This document shows positions 37,207-46,004 of a stretch of DNA of 64,000 nucleotides, piece after piece. The position numbers and the translations under genes were made by a program. Location of the stretch: assembly GCF_022811705.1 (NCBI RefSeq), contig NZ_CP094528.1, positions 248,001 through 312,000 on the forward strand, read 5' to 3'. Each line of letters starts with the position of its first letter. The stretch's first letter is position 1. The stretch is from Agromyces larvae. GTDB taxonomy: Bacteria > Actinomycetota > Actinomycetes > Actinomycetales > Microbacteriaceae. Below the pieces are notes generated by a model that was not told the origin of the DNA, did no database searches, and saw only the letters and a list, made by a program, of their open reading frames with translations.

Positions 37207-37968
37207 CTACGGGCGGCCGCGCAGCACGGCCTGCTTCACCTCGGCGATGGCCTTCGTGACCTCGATGCCGCGGGGGCACGCCTCGGTGCAGTTGAAGGTC
37301 GTGCGGCAGCGCCACACCCCCTCCTTGTCGTTCAGGATGTCGAGGCGCACCTTGGCCTCGTCGTCGCGCGAGTCGAAGATGAAGCGGTGCGCGTTCACGA
37401 TCGCGGCGGGGCCGAAGTACTGGCCGTCGGTCCAGAAGACGGGGCACGACGACGTGCACGCGGCGCAGAGGATGCACTTGGTGGTGTCGTCGAAGCGGGC
37501 GCGCTCGGCGACCGACTGCACGCGCTCCTTGCCGGGCTCGGGCGTCGTCGAGGCCTGGAGGAACGGCTGCACCTCGCGGTAGGACGCGAAGAACGGCTCC
37601 ATGTCGACCACGAGGTCCTTCTCGAGGGGCAGGCCCTTGATCGCCTCGACGTAGATCGGCTTCGAGATGTCGAGATCCTTGATCAGCGTCTTGCAGGCGA
37701 GCCGGTTGCGGCCGTTGATGCGCATCGCGTCGGACCCGCAGATGCCGTGCGCGCAGGAGCGGCGGAACGTCAGCGAGCCGTCCTGCTCCCACTTGATCTT
37801 GTGCAGCGCATCGAGCACCCGGTCGGTGGGGTACATCTGCACGTCGAAGTCCTGCCAGTGCGGCTCGGTGTCGACGTCGGGGTCGAACCGGCGGATCAGG
37901 AACGTGACGGTGAACGACTGCACCGGCGCTTCGGCGGCGGGCGGCTGCTCGAGGGTGGCGGTGCTCAC
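37207..37968 (-). CDS. sdhB: Succinate dehydrogenase iron-sulfur subunit
   Basis: 253 residues from GTG 37968. Ligands for three clusters are visible: [2Fe-2S] 'SCAHGICGSDAM ... LACKTLI' (Asp in the third position, as in other SdhB), [4Fe-4S] 'CILCAACTSSCP' and [3Fe-4S] 'CRTTFNCTEACPRGI'. Passes electrons from FAD in SdhA to the membrane anchor. Last gene of sdhC-sdhD-sdhA-sdhB. Confidence 0.97.
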   Translation of the reverse strand: MSTATLEQPPAAEAPVQSFTVTFLIRRFDPDVDTEPHWQDFDVQMYPTDRVLDALHKIKWEQDGSLTFRRSCAHGICGSDAMRINGRNRLACKTLIKDLDISKPIYVEAIKGLPLEKDLVVDMEPFFASYREVQPFLQASTTPEPGKERVQSVAERARFDDTTKCILCAACTSSCPVFWTDGQYFGPAAIVNAHRFIFDSRDDEAKVRLDILNDKEGVWRCRTTFNCTEACPRGIEVTKAIAEVKQAVLRGRP

Positions 37969-37969
37969 G

Positions 37970-39775
37970 TCAGTACTTCCTCTCCATCGGCTGGTAGCGC
38001 GTCACCGTGACCGGTTTCCAGTCGAGCCGGATGTGGTCGGACGCGTCGGACGAGTGCGCGTCGCCCGCCAGATACGCCATGGTGTGCTGCATGTAGTTCT
38101 CGTCGTCGCGGTTCGGGAAGTCGTCGCGCATGTGACCGCCGCGGCTCTCCTTGCGGTTGCGCGCCGAGTGCACGACGACCTCGGCGAGGTCGAGCAGGAA
38201 CCCGAGCTCGACCGCCTCGAGCAGGTCGGTGTTGAACCGCTTGCCCTTGTCCTGTACGGCGATGTGCTTGTACCGCTCGCGCAGCTCGCCGATCACGCCG
38301 GCGGCGTGCGCGAGCGACTCGTCGGTGCGGAACACCTGGGCGTTGCGATCCATCTCGTCCTGCAGCTCCTTGCGGATCGCGGCGATCCGCTCGGTGCCGG
38401 TCCCGTCGCGAAGGCCCTGCAGCAGCTCGCGGACCTCCTTCGCCGGGTCATCCGGCAGGGGAGGGAAGTCGGCCGTCTTGACGTACTCGACCGCGTTGCG
38501 GCCCGCCCGTTTGCCGAACACGTTGATGTCGAGCAGGGAATTGGTGCCGAGACGGTTCGAGCCGTGCACCGACACGCAGGCGCACTCGCCGGCGGCGTAC
38601 AGGCCCGGCACGACCGTGTCGTTGTCGCGCAGCACCTCGGCGGCGACGTTGGTCGGGATGCCGCCCATCGCGTAGTGCGCGGTCGGCATCACCGGCACGG
38701 GCTCGTACACCGGGTCGACGCCCAGGTAGGTGCGTGCGAACTCGGTGATGTCGGGCAGCTTCGTCTCGAGCACCTCGGCGCCGAGGTGCGTGCAGTCGAG
38801 CAGCACGTAGTCCTTGTGGGGGCCCGCGCCGCGACCCTCGGCCACCTCCTGCACCATGCAGCGGGCGACGATGTCGCGCGGCGCCAGGTCTTTGATGGTG
38901 GGGGCGTAGCGCTCCATGAAGCGCTCGCCGCTCGCGTTGCGCAGGATCGCGCCCTCGCCGCGGGCGCCCTCGGTGAGCAGGATGCCGAGCCCCGCGAGGC
39001 CGGTCGGGTGGAATTGGAAGAACTCCATGTCCTCGAGCGGCAGCTGCTTGCGCCAGATGATGCCGACACCGTCGCCCGTGAGGGTGTGCGCGTTCGAGGT
39101 GGTCTTGAAGATCTTGCCGAAGCCTCCGGTGGCGAAGATGATCGCCTTGGCCTGGAAGACGTGCAGTTCGCCGGTCGCGAGCTCGTACGCCACGACGCCC
39201 GACGGCTGGGGGACGCCGTCCACCTCGGTCATGATCAGGTCGAGCGCGTAGTACTCGTTGTAGAACTCGATGCCGAGCTTGACGCAGTTCTGGAACAGCG
39301 TCTGCAGGATCATGTGCCCGGTGCGGTCGGCCGCGTAGCAGGCGCGACGCACGGGTGCCTTGCCGTGGTCGCGGGTGTGCCCGCCGAAGCGGCGCTGGTC
39401 GATCTTGCCCTCGGGGGTGCGGTTGAACGGCAGACCCATGTTCTCGAGGTCGATGACCGCGTCGATCGCCTCTTTCGCGAGGATCTCGGCCGCGTCCTGG
39501 TCGACGAGGTAGTCGCCGCCCTTCACGGTGTCGAAGGTGTGCCACTCCCAGCTGTCTTCCTCGACGTTCGCGAGGGCGGCGGCCATGCCGCCCTGCGCGG
39601 CGCCCGTGTGCGAGCGCGTCGGGTAGAGCTTGGAGATGACGGCGGTCTTCGCGCCGGGGCCGGCCTCGATGGCCGCCCGCATGCCGGCGCCGCCGGCGCC
39701 GACGATGACGATGTCGTACTGGTGGTAGTGGACGCCGTCGACGACCTTGGTCTCGGCGTGGGTCTCGCTGGTCAC
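37970..39775 (-). CDS. sdhA: Succinate dehydrogenase flavoprotein subunit
   Basis: 601 residues from GTG 39775. FAD-binding '[18 protein letters not shown]'; '[15 protein letters not shown]' contains the His that carries covalent FAD; active-site '[20 protein letters not shown]' and '[22 protein letters not shown]' (in pieces). Oxidises succinate to fumarate at the inner face of the membrane. Begins 1 bp before the gap to sdhB and follows sdhD by 7 bp. Confidence 0.97.
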   Translation of the reverse strand: MTSETHAETKVVDGVHYHQYDIVIVGAGGAGMRAAIEAGPGAKTAVISKLYPTRSHTGAAQGGMAAALANVEEDSWEWHTFDTVKGGDYLVDQDAAEILAKEAIDAVIDLENMGLPFNRTPEGKIDQRRFGGHTRDHGKAPVRRACYAADRTGHMILQTLFQNCVKLGIEFYNEYYALDLIMTEVDGVPQPSGVVAYELATGELHVFQAKAIIFATGGFGKIFKTTSNAHTLTGDGVGIIWRKQLPLEDMEFFQFHPTGLAGLGILLTEGARGEGAILRNASGERFMERYAPTIKDLAPRDIVARCMVQEVAEGRGAGPHKDYVLLDCTHLGAEVLETKLPDITEFARTYLGVDPVYEPVPVMPTAHYAMGGIPTNVAAEVLRDNDTVVPGLYAAGECACVSVHGSNRLGTNSLLDINVFGKRAGRNAVEYVKTADFPPLPDDPAKEVRELLQGLRDGTGTERIAAIRKELQDEMDRNAQVFRTDESLAHAAGVIGELRERYKHIAVQDKGKRFNTDLLEAVELGFLLDLAEVVVHSARNRKESRGGHMRDDFPNRDDENYMQHTMAYLAGDAHSSDASDHIRLDWKPVTVTRYQPMERKY

Positions 39776-39782
39776 GGGTCTC

Positions 39783-40214
39783 CTATGCGGCGCAGAACGA
39801 GGGGAGGAGCTCGGCGGGCGAGCCGGCCGGGCACGGGTCGAAGGTGAAGATCACGAGGGTGCCGAGCGTGAGCAGCACGACGACGGCGACCAGCAGCGCG
39901 CCCTTCAGGATGCGCTGGACGGTGCCCGGGTTCGTGTAGTCGTTCACGAGCGTGCGCATGCCGTTCGCGCCGTGGATGAGCGCGAGCCAGAGCAGCAGGC
40001 AGTCCCACCACTTCCAGAAGGGCAGCGCCCACTTGCCGCCGACGAAGCCGAAGTCGATGGCCTTCACGCCCTCGCCGACCATCAGGTTCACGAAGAGGTG
40101 GCCGAACACGAGCACCACGAGCACGACGCCCGAGGCCCGCATGTAGATCCAGCCCCATTTCTCCCAGTTGGTGCGGCGGCGACGGGGTTCACCGGGGAAC
40201 GAGAGTGCAGTCAT
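39783..40214 (-). CDS. sdhD: Succinate dehydrogenase membrane anchor subunit
   Basis: 143 residues with three membrane helices ('[23 protein letters not shown]', '[21 protein letters not shown]', '[21 protein letters not shown]', each span listed in part). 'FGHLFVNLM' and 'LIHGANGMR' supply candidate heme/quinone His residues. Pairs with SdhC to form the quinone-reducing anchor. 10 bp after sdhC. Confidence 0.9.
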   Translation of the reverse strand: MTALSFPGEPRRRRTNWEKWGWIYMRASGVVLVVLVFGHLFVNLMVGEGVKAIDFGFVGGKWALPFWKWWDCLLLWLALIHGANGMRTLVNDYTNPGTVQRILKGALLVAVVVLLTLGTLVIFTFDPCPAGSPAELLPSFCAA

Positions 40215-40224
40215 CCGATGGCTC

Positions 40225-40644
40225 CTAGTGGCTGAAGACGTTCATGAGGTGCCGCGGCGCGAACCCGAGCATGGTGACGACCCACAGGCCGATCACGATC
40301 CAGAAGAGCAGCTTCTGGTGGCGCGTGGCCCAGGACCAGAAGTCGACCAGGATGACTCGGATGCCGTTGAACGCGTGGAACACGATCGCCGCGACCAGCG
40401 CGACTTCGCCGAGGCCCATGATCGGCGTCTGGTACGTGCCGATGACCGCGTTGTACGCCTCGGGGCTGACCCGCACCAGCGCGGTGTCGAGGATGTGCAC
40501 GAGGAGGAAGAAGAAGATGGCGACGCCTGTGATGCGGTGCAGCACCCACGACCACATGCCCTCGCGGCCGCGGTAGAGCGTGCCGCCCGGCCGCTCCTTG
40601 GCCGGGGTGGGTGCGGTCAGGGTTCCTGCCTGTGTTCCTGGCAT
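40225..40644 (-). CDS. sdhC: Succinate dehydrogenase cytochrome b556 subunit
   Basis: 139 residues from ATG 40644, chosen over a TTG two codons upstream because GGAGGG lies 6-7 bases before it. 'MWSWVLHRITGVAIFFFLLVHILDT' is the classical SdhC helix with its heme-side Ser/His/Arg; two more spans follow ('VALVAAIVFHAFNGIRVILV', 'LLFWIVIGLWVVTMLG'). First gene of the sdh operon; the promoter must lie in 40645-40866. Confidence 0.93.
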   Translation of the reverse strand: MPGTQAGTLTAPTPAKERPGGTLYRGREGMWSWVLHRITGVAIFFFLLVHILDTALVRVSPEAYNAVIGTYQTPIMGLGEVALVAAIVFHAFNGIRVILVDFWSWATRHQKLLFWIVIGLWVVTMLGFAPRHLMNVFSH

Positions 40645-40744
40645 GAACAACCCTCCATGGCTGTGGTGATTCGCCCCGCGATCAGGAGCGCGACGGGCGC
40701 GACGGCCCGCACCCGAGTCTATCCCCGGGGGGATGCGCGCGCCG

Positions 40745-40776
40745 CTTAGGCCCGCCTAAGTCTCTCGATGTCGAGA
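40745..40776. promoter_or_regulatory. Two adjacent palindromes in the sdhC-manC divergent spacer
   Basis: CTTAGGC-CC-GCCTAAG (40745-40760) is followed two bases later by TCTCGA-TG-TCGAGA (40763-40776). Both are perfect. They sit ~100 bp from either start codon, in the position of divergent promoters. TTAGG/CCTAA halves recall DtxR/IdeR boxes but the spacing (4 rather than 9) is wrong for that family. Confidence 0.45.
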
Positions 40777-40866
40777 TATCCGGGCGGTGCGAGAACCGAT
40801 CGGCGGCTCGTCGGCGCCGCCGGCCAGGAGCGGCGGACCGCCACCCCGTCGGACTACGCTGGGCGG

Positions 40867-41985
40867 ATGCACGATGCACAGCTCGACCGCTTCTACAGCG
40901 TCATCCCCGCCGGCGGCGTGGGGTCGCGGCTGTGGCCGCTCTCGCGCGCCGACGCCCCCAAGTTCCTGCACGATCTCACCGGCTCGGGGCAGACCCTGCT
41001 GAAGGACACCTGGGACCGGCTGGCGCCGCTCTCGGGCGAGCAGCGCATCATGGTCGTCACCGGGCGCGCGCACCGCGCGGCCGTCGAGGCGCAGCTTCCC
41101 GCTCTGGCCGATGCGAACATCGTGCTCGAGAGCGAACCGCGCGACTCCACCGCGGCGATCGGACTGGCTGCGGCGATCCTGCACCGCCGCGAACCCGACG
41201 TCATCGTCGGCTCCTTCGCCGCCGACCACGTCATCTCGGGCGAGGCGCTGTTCCGCGCGGCCGTCGAGCAGGCGGTCGCCGCCGCCGACGCCGGCTACAT
41301 CGTCACCATCGGGATCACGCCCACCGAGCCGGCCGTCGGGTTCGGCTACATCGAGTGCGGCGACGACCTCGACGTGCCCGGCACCGAGCACGTCGAGGCG
41401 GTGTCGAGCTTCGTCGAGAAGCCCGACCTGGCGACCGCGCGCCGCTACCTCGCCGACGGCAAGCACCTCTGGAACGCCGGCATGTTCATCGCGCGCGCCG
41501 ACGTGCTGCTCGCCGAACTCGCCCGCACCAAGCCCGACCTGCACGCCGGCCTGGTCGAACTCGCCGCGGCGTGGGACGACCCCTCGACCCGAGGGCCGGC
41601 CGTCGACCGCATCTGGCCGAAGCTCGAGAAGATCGCGATCGACTACTCGGTCGCCGAGCCCGCGGCCGCGGCGGGCCGGCTCGCGGTCGTGCGAGGACAC
41701 TTCCAGTGGGACGACGTCGGCGATTTCGCCTCGCTCGCGAAGCTCAACACCGCGGGTCGCTCGGGCGAACTCGCCATCCTCGGCGAGAACGCGCGCGTGC
41801 TCGCCGACGCCTCGAGCGGCATCGTCGTGAGCCGGGCCAAGCGCGTCATCAGCCTCATCGGCGTGAAGGACATCGTGGTCGTCGACACCCCCGACGCGCT
41901 GCTGGTCACCACGAGCGAGCACGCCCAGCGGGTGAAGGCCGTCGTCGACGCGCTGCGTCTCGGCGGCTCGAGCGACGTGCTCTAG
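40867..41985 (+). CDS. manC: Mannose-1-phosphate guanylyltransferase
   Basis: 372 residues from ATG 40867. Nucleotidyltransferase motif 'PAGGVGSRLWPLSRADAPKF', 'GSFAADHVI', 'GYIECGDD', 'VEKPDLATARRYL', 'WNAGMFIARADVLL' and C-terminal 'WDDVGDFASL'. Makes GDP-mannose from GTP and mannose 1-phosphate for cell-wall glycans. No isomerase domain, so it is the single-function form. Only 15 bp precede the first BMP lipoprotein gene, so co-transcription with it is likely. Confidence 0.93.
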   Translation: MHDAQLDRFYSVIPAGGVGSRLWPLSRADAPKFLHDLTGSGQTLLKDTWDRLAPLSGEQRIMVVTGRAHRAAVEAQLPALADANIVLESEPRDSTAAIGLAAAILHRREPDVIVGSFAADHVISGEALFRAAVEQAVAAADAGYIVTIGITPTEPAVGFGYIECGDDLDVPGTEHVEAVSSFVEKPDLATARRYLADGKHLWNAGMFIARADVLLAELARTKPDLHAGLVELAAAWDDPSTRGPAVDRIWPKLEKIAIDYSVAEPAAAAGRLAVVRGHFQWDDVGDFASLAKLNTAGRSGELAILGENARVLADASSGIVVSRAKRVISLIGVKDIVVVDTPDALLVTTSEHAQRVKAVVDALRLGGSSDVL

Positions 41986-42000
41986 AGAAAGGACGAACGG

Positions 42001-43062
42001 ATGCCACGCTCCGCACACCGGCTCGCACCGCTGACGATCATCGCGGCATCCGTCGCCCTGCTCGCCGCCTGCTCGGCCCCGCCGCCGTCGGCCACCACCC
42101 GGCCCGGCGACGTCTGCGCCCGCATGGTGACCAACTCCGGCGGCCTCGAGGACCGCTCGTTCAACCAGTCGAGCTGGGAGGGGCTGAAGCAGGCCAAGGA
42201 CGAGCTCGGCGTCACCGTGCTCGCCCTGGTCTCGACCGGTGAGACCGACCTCGCGCCGAACGTGCAGCAGGCCGTCGATTCGGGGTGCCAACTCGTGGTC
42301 ACCGTCGGATGGGAGCTCGCCGAGGCGACCGCCGACCAGGCGACGAAGAACCCCGACGTCTCGTTCGCGATCGTCGACGAGGTGGTCGAGGCCGACAACG
42401 TCAAGCCGGTCGTCTTCGACACCGCGCAGGCCTCCTTCCTCGCCGGGTACCTCGCCGCCGGCGTCACGAAGACCGGCGTCGTGGCGACCTTCGGCGGCGG
42501 CAACCAGCCGCCGGTCACGCTCTTCATGGACGGCTTCGTCGACGGGGTCGCCGCCTACAACGCCGCGCACGGCACGCAGGTCATCGCGCTCGGCTGGGAC
42601 AAGGCCGCGCAGGACGGCGCGTTCACCGGCGACTTCGAGGACATCAACAAGGGCAAGGTCCTGACCGAGGGCTTCATCGACCAGGGTGCCGACGTGATCC
42701 TGCCCGTCGCGGGGCAGGTCGGCGAGGGCGCCGCGGCGGCCGCCGTGGAGCGGGGCGAGGTGTCGGTCATCTGGGTCGACAGCGACGGGTTCGAGACGCT
42801 GCCGGCCGAGTTCCGACCGGTGATCCTCACGAGCGTGCTGAAGAACACCCAGCAGGCGATGCTCGAGATCGTCGGCGACGTCCTCGACGACGAGTTCACG
42901 AACGAGCCGTACGTCGGCACGCTCGAGAACGGGGGCGTCGAGATCGCGCCGTTCCACGACCTCGCGTCGCTCGTCACGCCCGAGCTCGAGGCCGAGATCG
43001 AGGCGCTGCGCCAGCAGATCATCGCGGGCGAACTGGTCGTCGAGTCGCCGAGCAGACCGTGA
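42001..43062 (+). CDS. BMP-family nucleoside-binding lipoprotein 1
   Basis: 353 residues; AAAGGA ribosome-binding site. Lipobox 'LLAACS' puts the lipidated Cys at about residue 24. BMP/PnrA-type fold with 'FEDRSFNQ'-like 'LEDRSFNQSSWEGLKQA', 'VVFDTAQASFLAGYLAAGV', 'FGGGNQPPVTLFMDGFVDG' and 'GWDKAAQDGAF'. Such proteins deliver nucleosides to the BmpBCD/NupNOPQ-type ABC transporter. A close paralogue follows 145 bp downstream, and the ATPase and permease genes come after it. Confidence 0.9.
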   Translation: MPRSAHRLAPLTIIAASVALLAACSAPPPSATTRPGDVCARMVTNSGGLEDRSFNQSSWEGLKQAKDELGVTVLALVSTGETDLAPNVQQAVDSGCQLVVTVGWELAEATADQATKNPDVSFAIVDEVVEADNVKPVVFDTAQASFLAGYLAAGVTKTGVVATFGGGNQPPVTLFMDGFVDGVAAYNAAHGTQVIALGWDKAAQDGAFTGDFEDINKGKVLTEGFIDQGADVILPVAGQVGEGAAAAAVERGEVSVIWVDSDGFETLPAEFRPVILTSVLKNTQQAMLEIVGDVLDDEFTNEPYVGTLENGGVEIAPFHDLASLVTPELEAEIEALRQQIIAGELVVESPSRP

Positions 43063-43067
43063 GCTCG

Positions 43068-43083
43068 GTGCTCATATGAGCAC
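43068..43083. promoter_or_regulatory. 16-bp perfect palindrome upstream of BMP lipoprotein 2
   Basis: GTGCTCATATGAGCAC has full two-fold symmetry, is AT-centred and starts 5 bp after the BMP1 stop, 125 bp before the BMP2 start. Position suits an operator controlling the transporter-salvage genes. No regulator gene is adjacent. Confidence 0.5.
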
Positions 43084-43207
43084 AATGTCGCGACTTCGTA
43101 ACCATTGCCTTCCTCGTGTGCACGGAGTCTGAGCCGGGATCGTGATCCGCGGTAACGTGATCGCATTCCCGCCTCACCCTTCGGGGTCTCTGTCTTTGGA
43201 GGACACT

Positions 43208-44305
43208 GTGACGTTCACGACGAAGAAGACCGCGGTCAGCGGTCTCGCGCTGGTGGGCGCGGCCGCGCTGCTCGCCGGCTGTGCTGCGGCTCCCGATGAG
43301 TCGACCGACGGGGCCGGCGAAGGGCTCGACTTCCTGCCCTGCATGGTCTCCGACGCCGGCGGCTTCGAGGACCGGTCGTTCAACCAGCTGGGCTTCGAGG
43401 GCCTGCAGGCCGCAGCCGACGAGCTGGGCGTCGAGTACAAGGCGGTCGAGTCGGCGTCCGAGACCGACTACGCGTCGAACCTCTCCAGCCTCGTCGACCA
43501 GGGCTGCAACACGATCGTCACGGTCGGCTTCCTCCTCGCCCCGGCGGCGCTCGAGTCGGCGCTCGCGAACCCCGACATCGAGTACGTCTCGATCGACGAC
43601 CCGGTCGACCAGGACTTCGACGGCGTCACCGACGCCGAGAACATCAAGCCGATCATCTTCGACACCGCGCAGGCGGCGTTCCTCGCCGGCTACCTGTCGG
43701 CCGGGGTCAGCCAGACCGGCGTCGTCGGCACCTTCGGCGGCATGAACATCCCGACCGTGTCGATCTTCATGGACGGCTTCGCCCAGGGCGTCGACTTCTA
43801 CAACGAGGAGAACGGCACCGCGGTCAAGGTCCTCGGCTGGGACCGCGCGGCGGGCGACGGTTCGTTCACCGGCGGCTTCGAGGCCAACGACGGCGCTCGT
43901 CAGATCGCCCAGGGCCTGATCGACCAGAACGTCGACGTGCTGCTGCCCGTCGGCGGCCCGATCTACCAGTCGGCCGCTGCCGCGATCACCGACTCGGGTC
44001 GTGAGATCGCCCTCATCGGCGTCGACGCCGACGTCTTCGTGACCGACCCCTCGGTCGGCCCGCTGCTGCTCACCTCGATCCTGAAGGGCATCGACGTCGG
44101 TGTCCACGAGGCGATCGTCGAGGCCGGCAACGGCGAGTTCGACCCGACGCCGTTCGTCGGCACCCTCGAGAACGAGGGCGTGGGCATTGCGCCGTTCCAC
44201 GACTGGGAGGCGAAGGTCCCGGCCGAGCTCGCGTCGAAGCTCGACGACCTGAAGGCGCAGATCATCGCGGGCGACATCGAGGTGGAGTCCTACCTGGCCC
44301 AGTGA
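43208..44305 (+). CDS. BMP-family nucleoside-binding lipoprotein 2
   Basis: 365 residues from GTG 43208 (GGAGG at 43198-43202). Lipobox 'LLAGCAAAP'. Same BMP landmarks as the upstream paralogue: 'FEDRSFNQLGFEGLQAA', 'IIFDTAQAAFLAGYLSAGV', 'FGGMNIPTVSIFMDGFAQG', 'GWDRAAGDGSFTGGFE', 'GIAPFHDWEAKV'. It is followed by a hairpin, which may keep this binding protein more abundant than the membrane parts. Exported and anchored to the membrane; binds purine or pyrimidine nucleosides by family inference. Confidence 0.93.
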   Translation: MTFTTKKTAVSGLALVGAAALLAGCAAAPDESTDGAGEGLDFLPCMVSDAGGFEDRSFNQLGFEGLQAAADELGVEYKAVESASETDYASNLSSLVDQGCNTIVTVGFLLAPAALESALANPDIEYVSIDDPVDQDFDGVTDAENIKPIIFDTAQAAFLAGYLSAGVSQTGVVGTFGGMNIPTVSIFMDGFAQGVDFYNEENGTAVKVLGWDRAAGDGSFTGGFEANDGARQIAQGLIDQNVDVLLPVGGPIYQSAAAAITDSGREIALIGVDADVFVTDPSVGPLLLTSILKGIDVGVHEAIVEAGNGEFDPTPFVGTLENEGVGIAPFHDWEAKVPAELASKLDDLKAQIIAGDIEVESYLAQ

Positions 44306-44312
44306 TCCGGGC

Positions 44313-44352
44313 ACACGAGGGGAGGTCGGCGGCGCCGGCCTCCCCTTCGTGT
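44313..44352 (+). terminator. Attenuating hairpin between BMP lipoprotein 2 and the ATPase gene
   Basis: Arms 44313-44330 and 44334-44352 pair over ~17 bp with one bulge and one G-T pair, then TTTCCC. Placed 8 bp after the BMP2 stop. A second short palindrome (CGTCAG-A-CTGACG, 44360-44372) follows in the 178-bp spacer and may mark a separate promoter/operator for the ATPase gene. Confidence 0.55.
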
Positions 44353-44483
44353 TTCCCTCCGTCAGACTGACGATTTCTCAGCAGAAGAGTGCGGATCGCA
44401 ACATCTGAGCAGGCCGCTGCGGTCGCCGCCGACTTTCGCGCGCGACCTGCTGCATCCGCGCACCCCTCAGTAGGATCAGGAAC

Positions 44484-46004
44484 ATGAAGCTCGAACTCCG
44501 AGGCATCACGAAGAAGTTCGGTTCACTCGTGGCCAACGACCACATCGATCTCACCGTCGAGCCCGGTGAGATCCACGCGCTCCTCGGCGAGAACGGCGCC
44601 GGCAAGTCGACGCTCATGAACGTGCTCTACGGCCTGTACCAGGCCGACGAAGGCGAGATCCTCCTCGACGGCGAGGTGCAGCATTTCACCGGGCCGGGCG
44701 ACGCGATGAAGGCCGGTATCGGCATGGTGCACCAGCACTTCATGCTCATCCCCGTGTTCACGGTCGCCGAGAACGTGATGCTCGGTCACGAGTCGACCAA
44801 GGCGGGCGGCGTGCTCGACGTGGCGGACGCGCGGCGCAAGGTGCGCGAGATCTCCGACCGCTTCGGATTCGACGTCGACCCCGACGCGCTCGTCGACGAT
44901 CTGCCGGTCGGCGTGCAGCAGCGCGTCGAGATCATCAAGGCGCTGTCGCGCGACGCGAGGGTGCTCGTGTTCGACGAGCCCACCGCGGTGCTCACGCCGC
45001 AGGAGACCGATGAGCTGATGGAGATCATGCGTCAGCTCAAGCAGAACGGCACCGCGATCGTGTTCATCACGCACAAGCTACGCGAGGTGCGCGAGGTGGC
45101 CGACCGCATCACCGTGGTGCGCCTCGGCAAGGTCGTCGGCGAGGCCGCGCCCACCGCCACGAACGCCGAGCTCGCCTCGCTCATGGTGGGCCGTGCGGTC
45201 GAACTGACCGTGCACAAGGATGCACCGCGGCTCGGCGAGCCCGCGCTGCTGGTCGAGGGCCTCACGGTCATCGACCCCATCGGCCAGCTCGTGGTCAACG
45301 ACGTCAGCTTCCAGGTGCGCCGCGGCGAGGTGCTGTGCGTGGCGGGCGTGCAGGGCAACGGCCAGACCGAGCTCACCGAGGCGCTCGTCGGGCTGCAACC
45401 CCGCGTCGAGGGCCGCATCACGCTCGACGGCGAAGATCTCACGCGCGGCAGCGTCCGGCGCATCCTGAACGCGGGCGTCGGCTTCGTCCCCGAAGACCGC
45501 CAGGAGGACGGCCTGGTCGGCGAGTTCACCATCGCCGAGAACCTCATGCTCGACCGGGCCGACGGCCCGCCGTTCGTGAAGGCCGGCAACCTGCAGCTCG
45601 GGTACCTCGCCGAGTTCGCCGAAGACCGGGTGGAGGAGTTCGACGTGCGCACGCCGTCGATCGAGACGAAGGTCGGGCGGCTGTCCGGCGGCAACCAGCA
45701 GAAGGTCGTGCTCGCGCGCGAGCTCAGCCGCGACCTGCGCCTGCTCGTCGCGGCCCAGCCCACGCGCGGCGTCGACGTGGGCTCGATCGAGTTCATCCAC
45801 AAGCGCATCATCGAGACCCGCGACTCGGGCGTCCCGGTCGTCGTCGTGTCGACCGAACTCGACGAGGTCACCGCCCTCGCCGATCGCATCATGGTCATGT
45901 ACCGCGGCAAGGTCGTCGGCATCGTGCCCGGCGACACCCCGCGCGACGTGCTCGGCCTCATGATGGCCGGCGAGTCGCCGAACACCGAAGGAGCCGCCGC
46001 GTGA
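44484..46004 (+). CDS. ABC transporter ATPase, nucleoside uptake (duplicated nucleotide-binding domains)
   Basis: 506 residues with two fused ABC domains as in NupO/YufO. First: Walker A 'GENGAGKST', signature 'LPVGVQQRVEI', Walker B 'VLVFDEPTAVL'. Second: degenerate Walker A 'VAGVQGNGQTE', signature 'LSGGNQQKVVLAREL', 'LLVAAQPTRGVDVGS'. Powers the two permeases encoded next; its stop overlaps the first permease start (GTGA). Confidence 0.94.
   Translation: MKLELRGITKKFGSLVANDHIDLTVEPGEIHALLGENGAGKSTLMNVLYGLYQADEGEILLDGEVQHFTGPGDAMKAGIGMVHQHFMLIPVFTVAENVMLGHESTKAGGVLDVADARRKVREISDRFGFDVDPDALVDDLPVGVQQRVEIIKALSRDARVLVFDEPTAVLTPQETDELMEIMRQLKQNGTAIVFITHKLREVREVADRITVVRLGKVVGEAAPTATNAELASLMVGRAVELTVHKDAPRLGEPALLVEGLTVIDPIGQLVVNDVSFQVRRGEVLCVAGVQGNGQTELTEALVGLQPRVEGRITLDGEDLTRGSVRRILNAGVGFVPEDRQEDGLVGEFTIAENLMLDRADGPPFVKAGNLQLGYLAEFAEDRVEEFDVRTPSIETKVGRLSGGNQQKVVLARELSRDLRLLVAAQPTRGVDVGSIEFIHKRIIETRDSGVPVVVVSTELDEVTALADRIMVMYRGKVVGIVPGDTPRDVLGLMMAGESPNTEGAAA

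Noticed and set aside
40745..40760. DtxR/IdeR iron box upstream of sdhC
   Set aside because: Half-sites TTAGG and CCTAA are separated by 4 bp, whereas the iron box needs 9 with a defined centre. Kept only as an unassigned palindrome.
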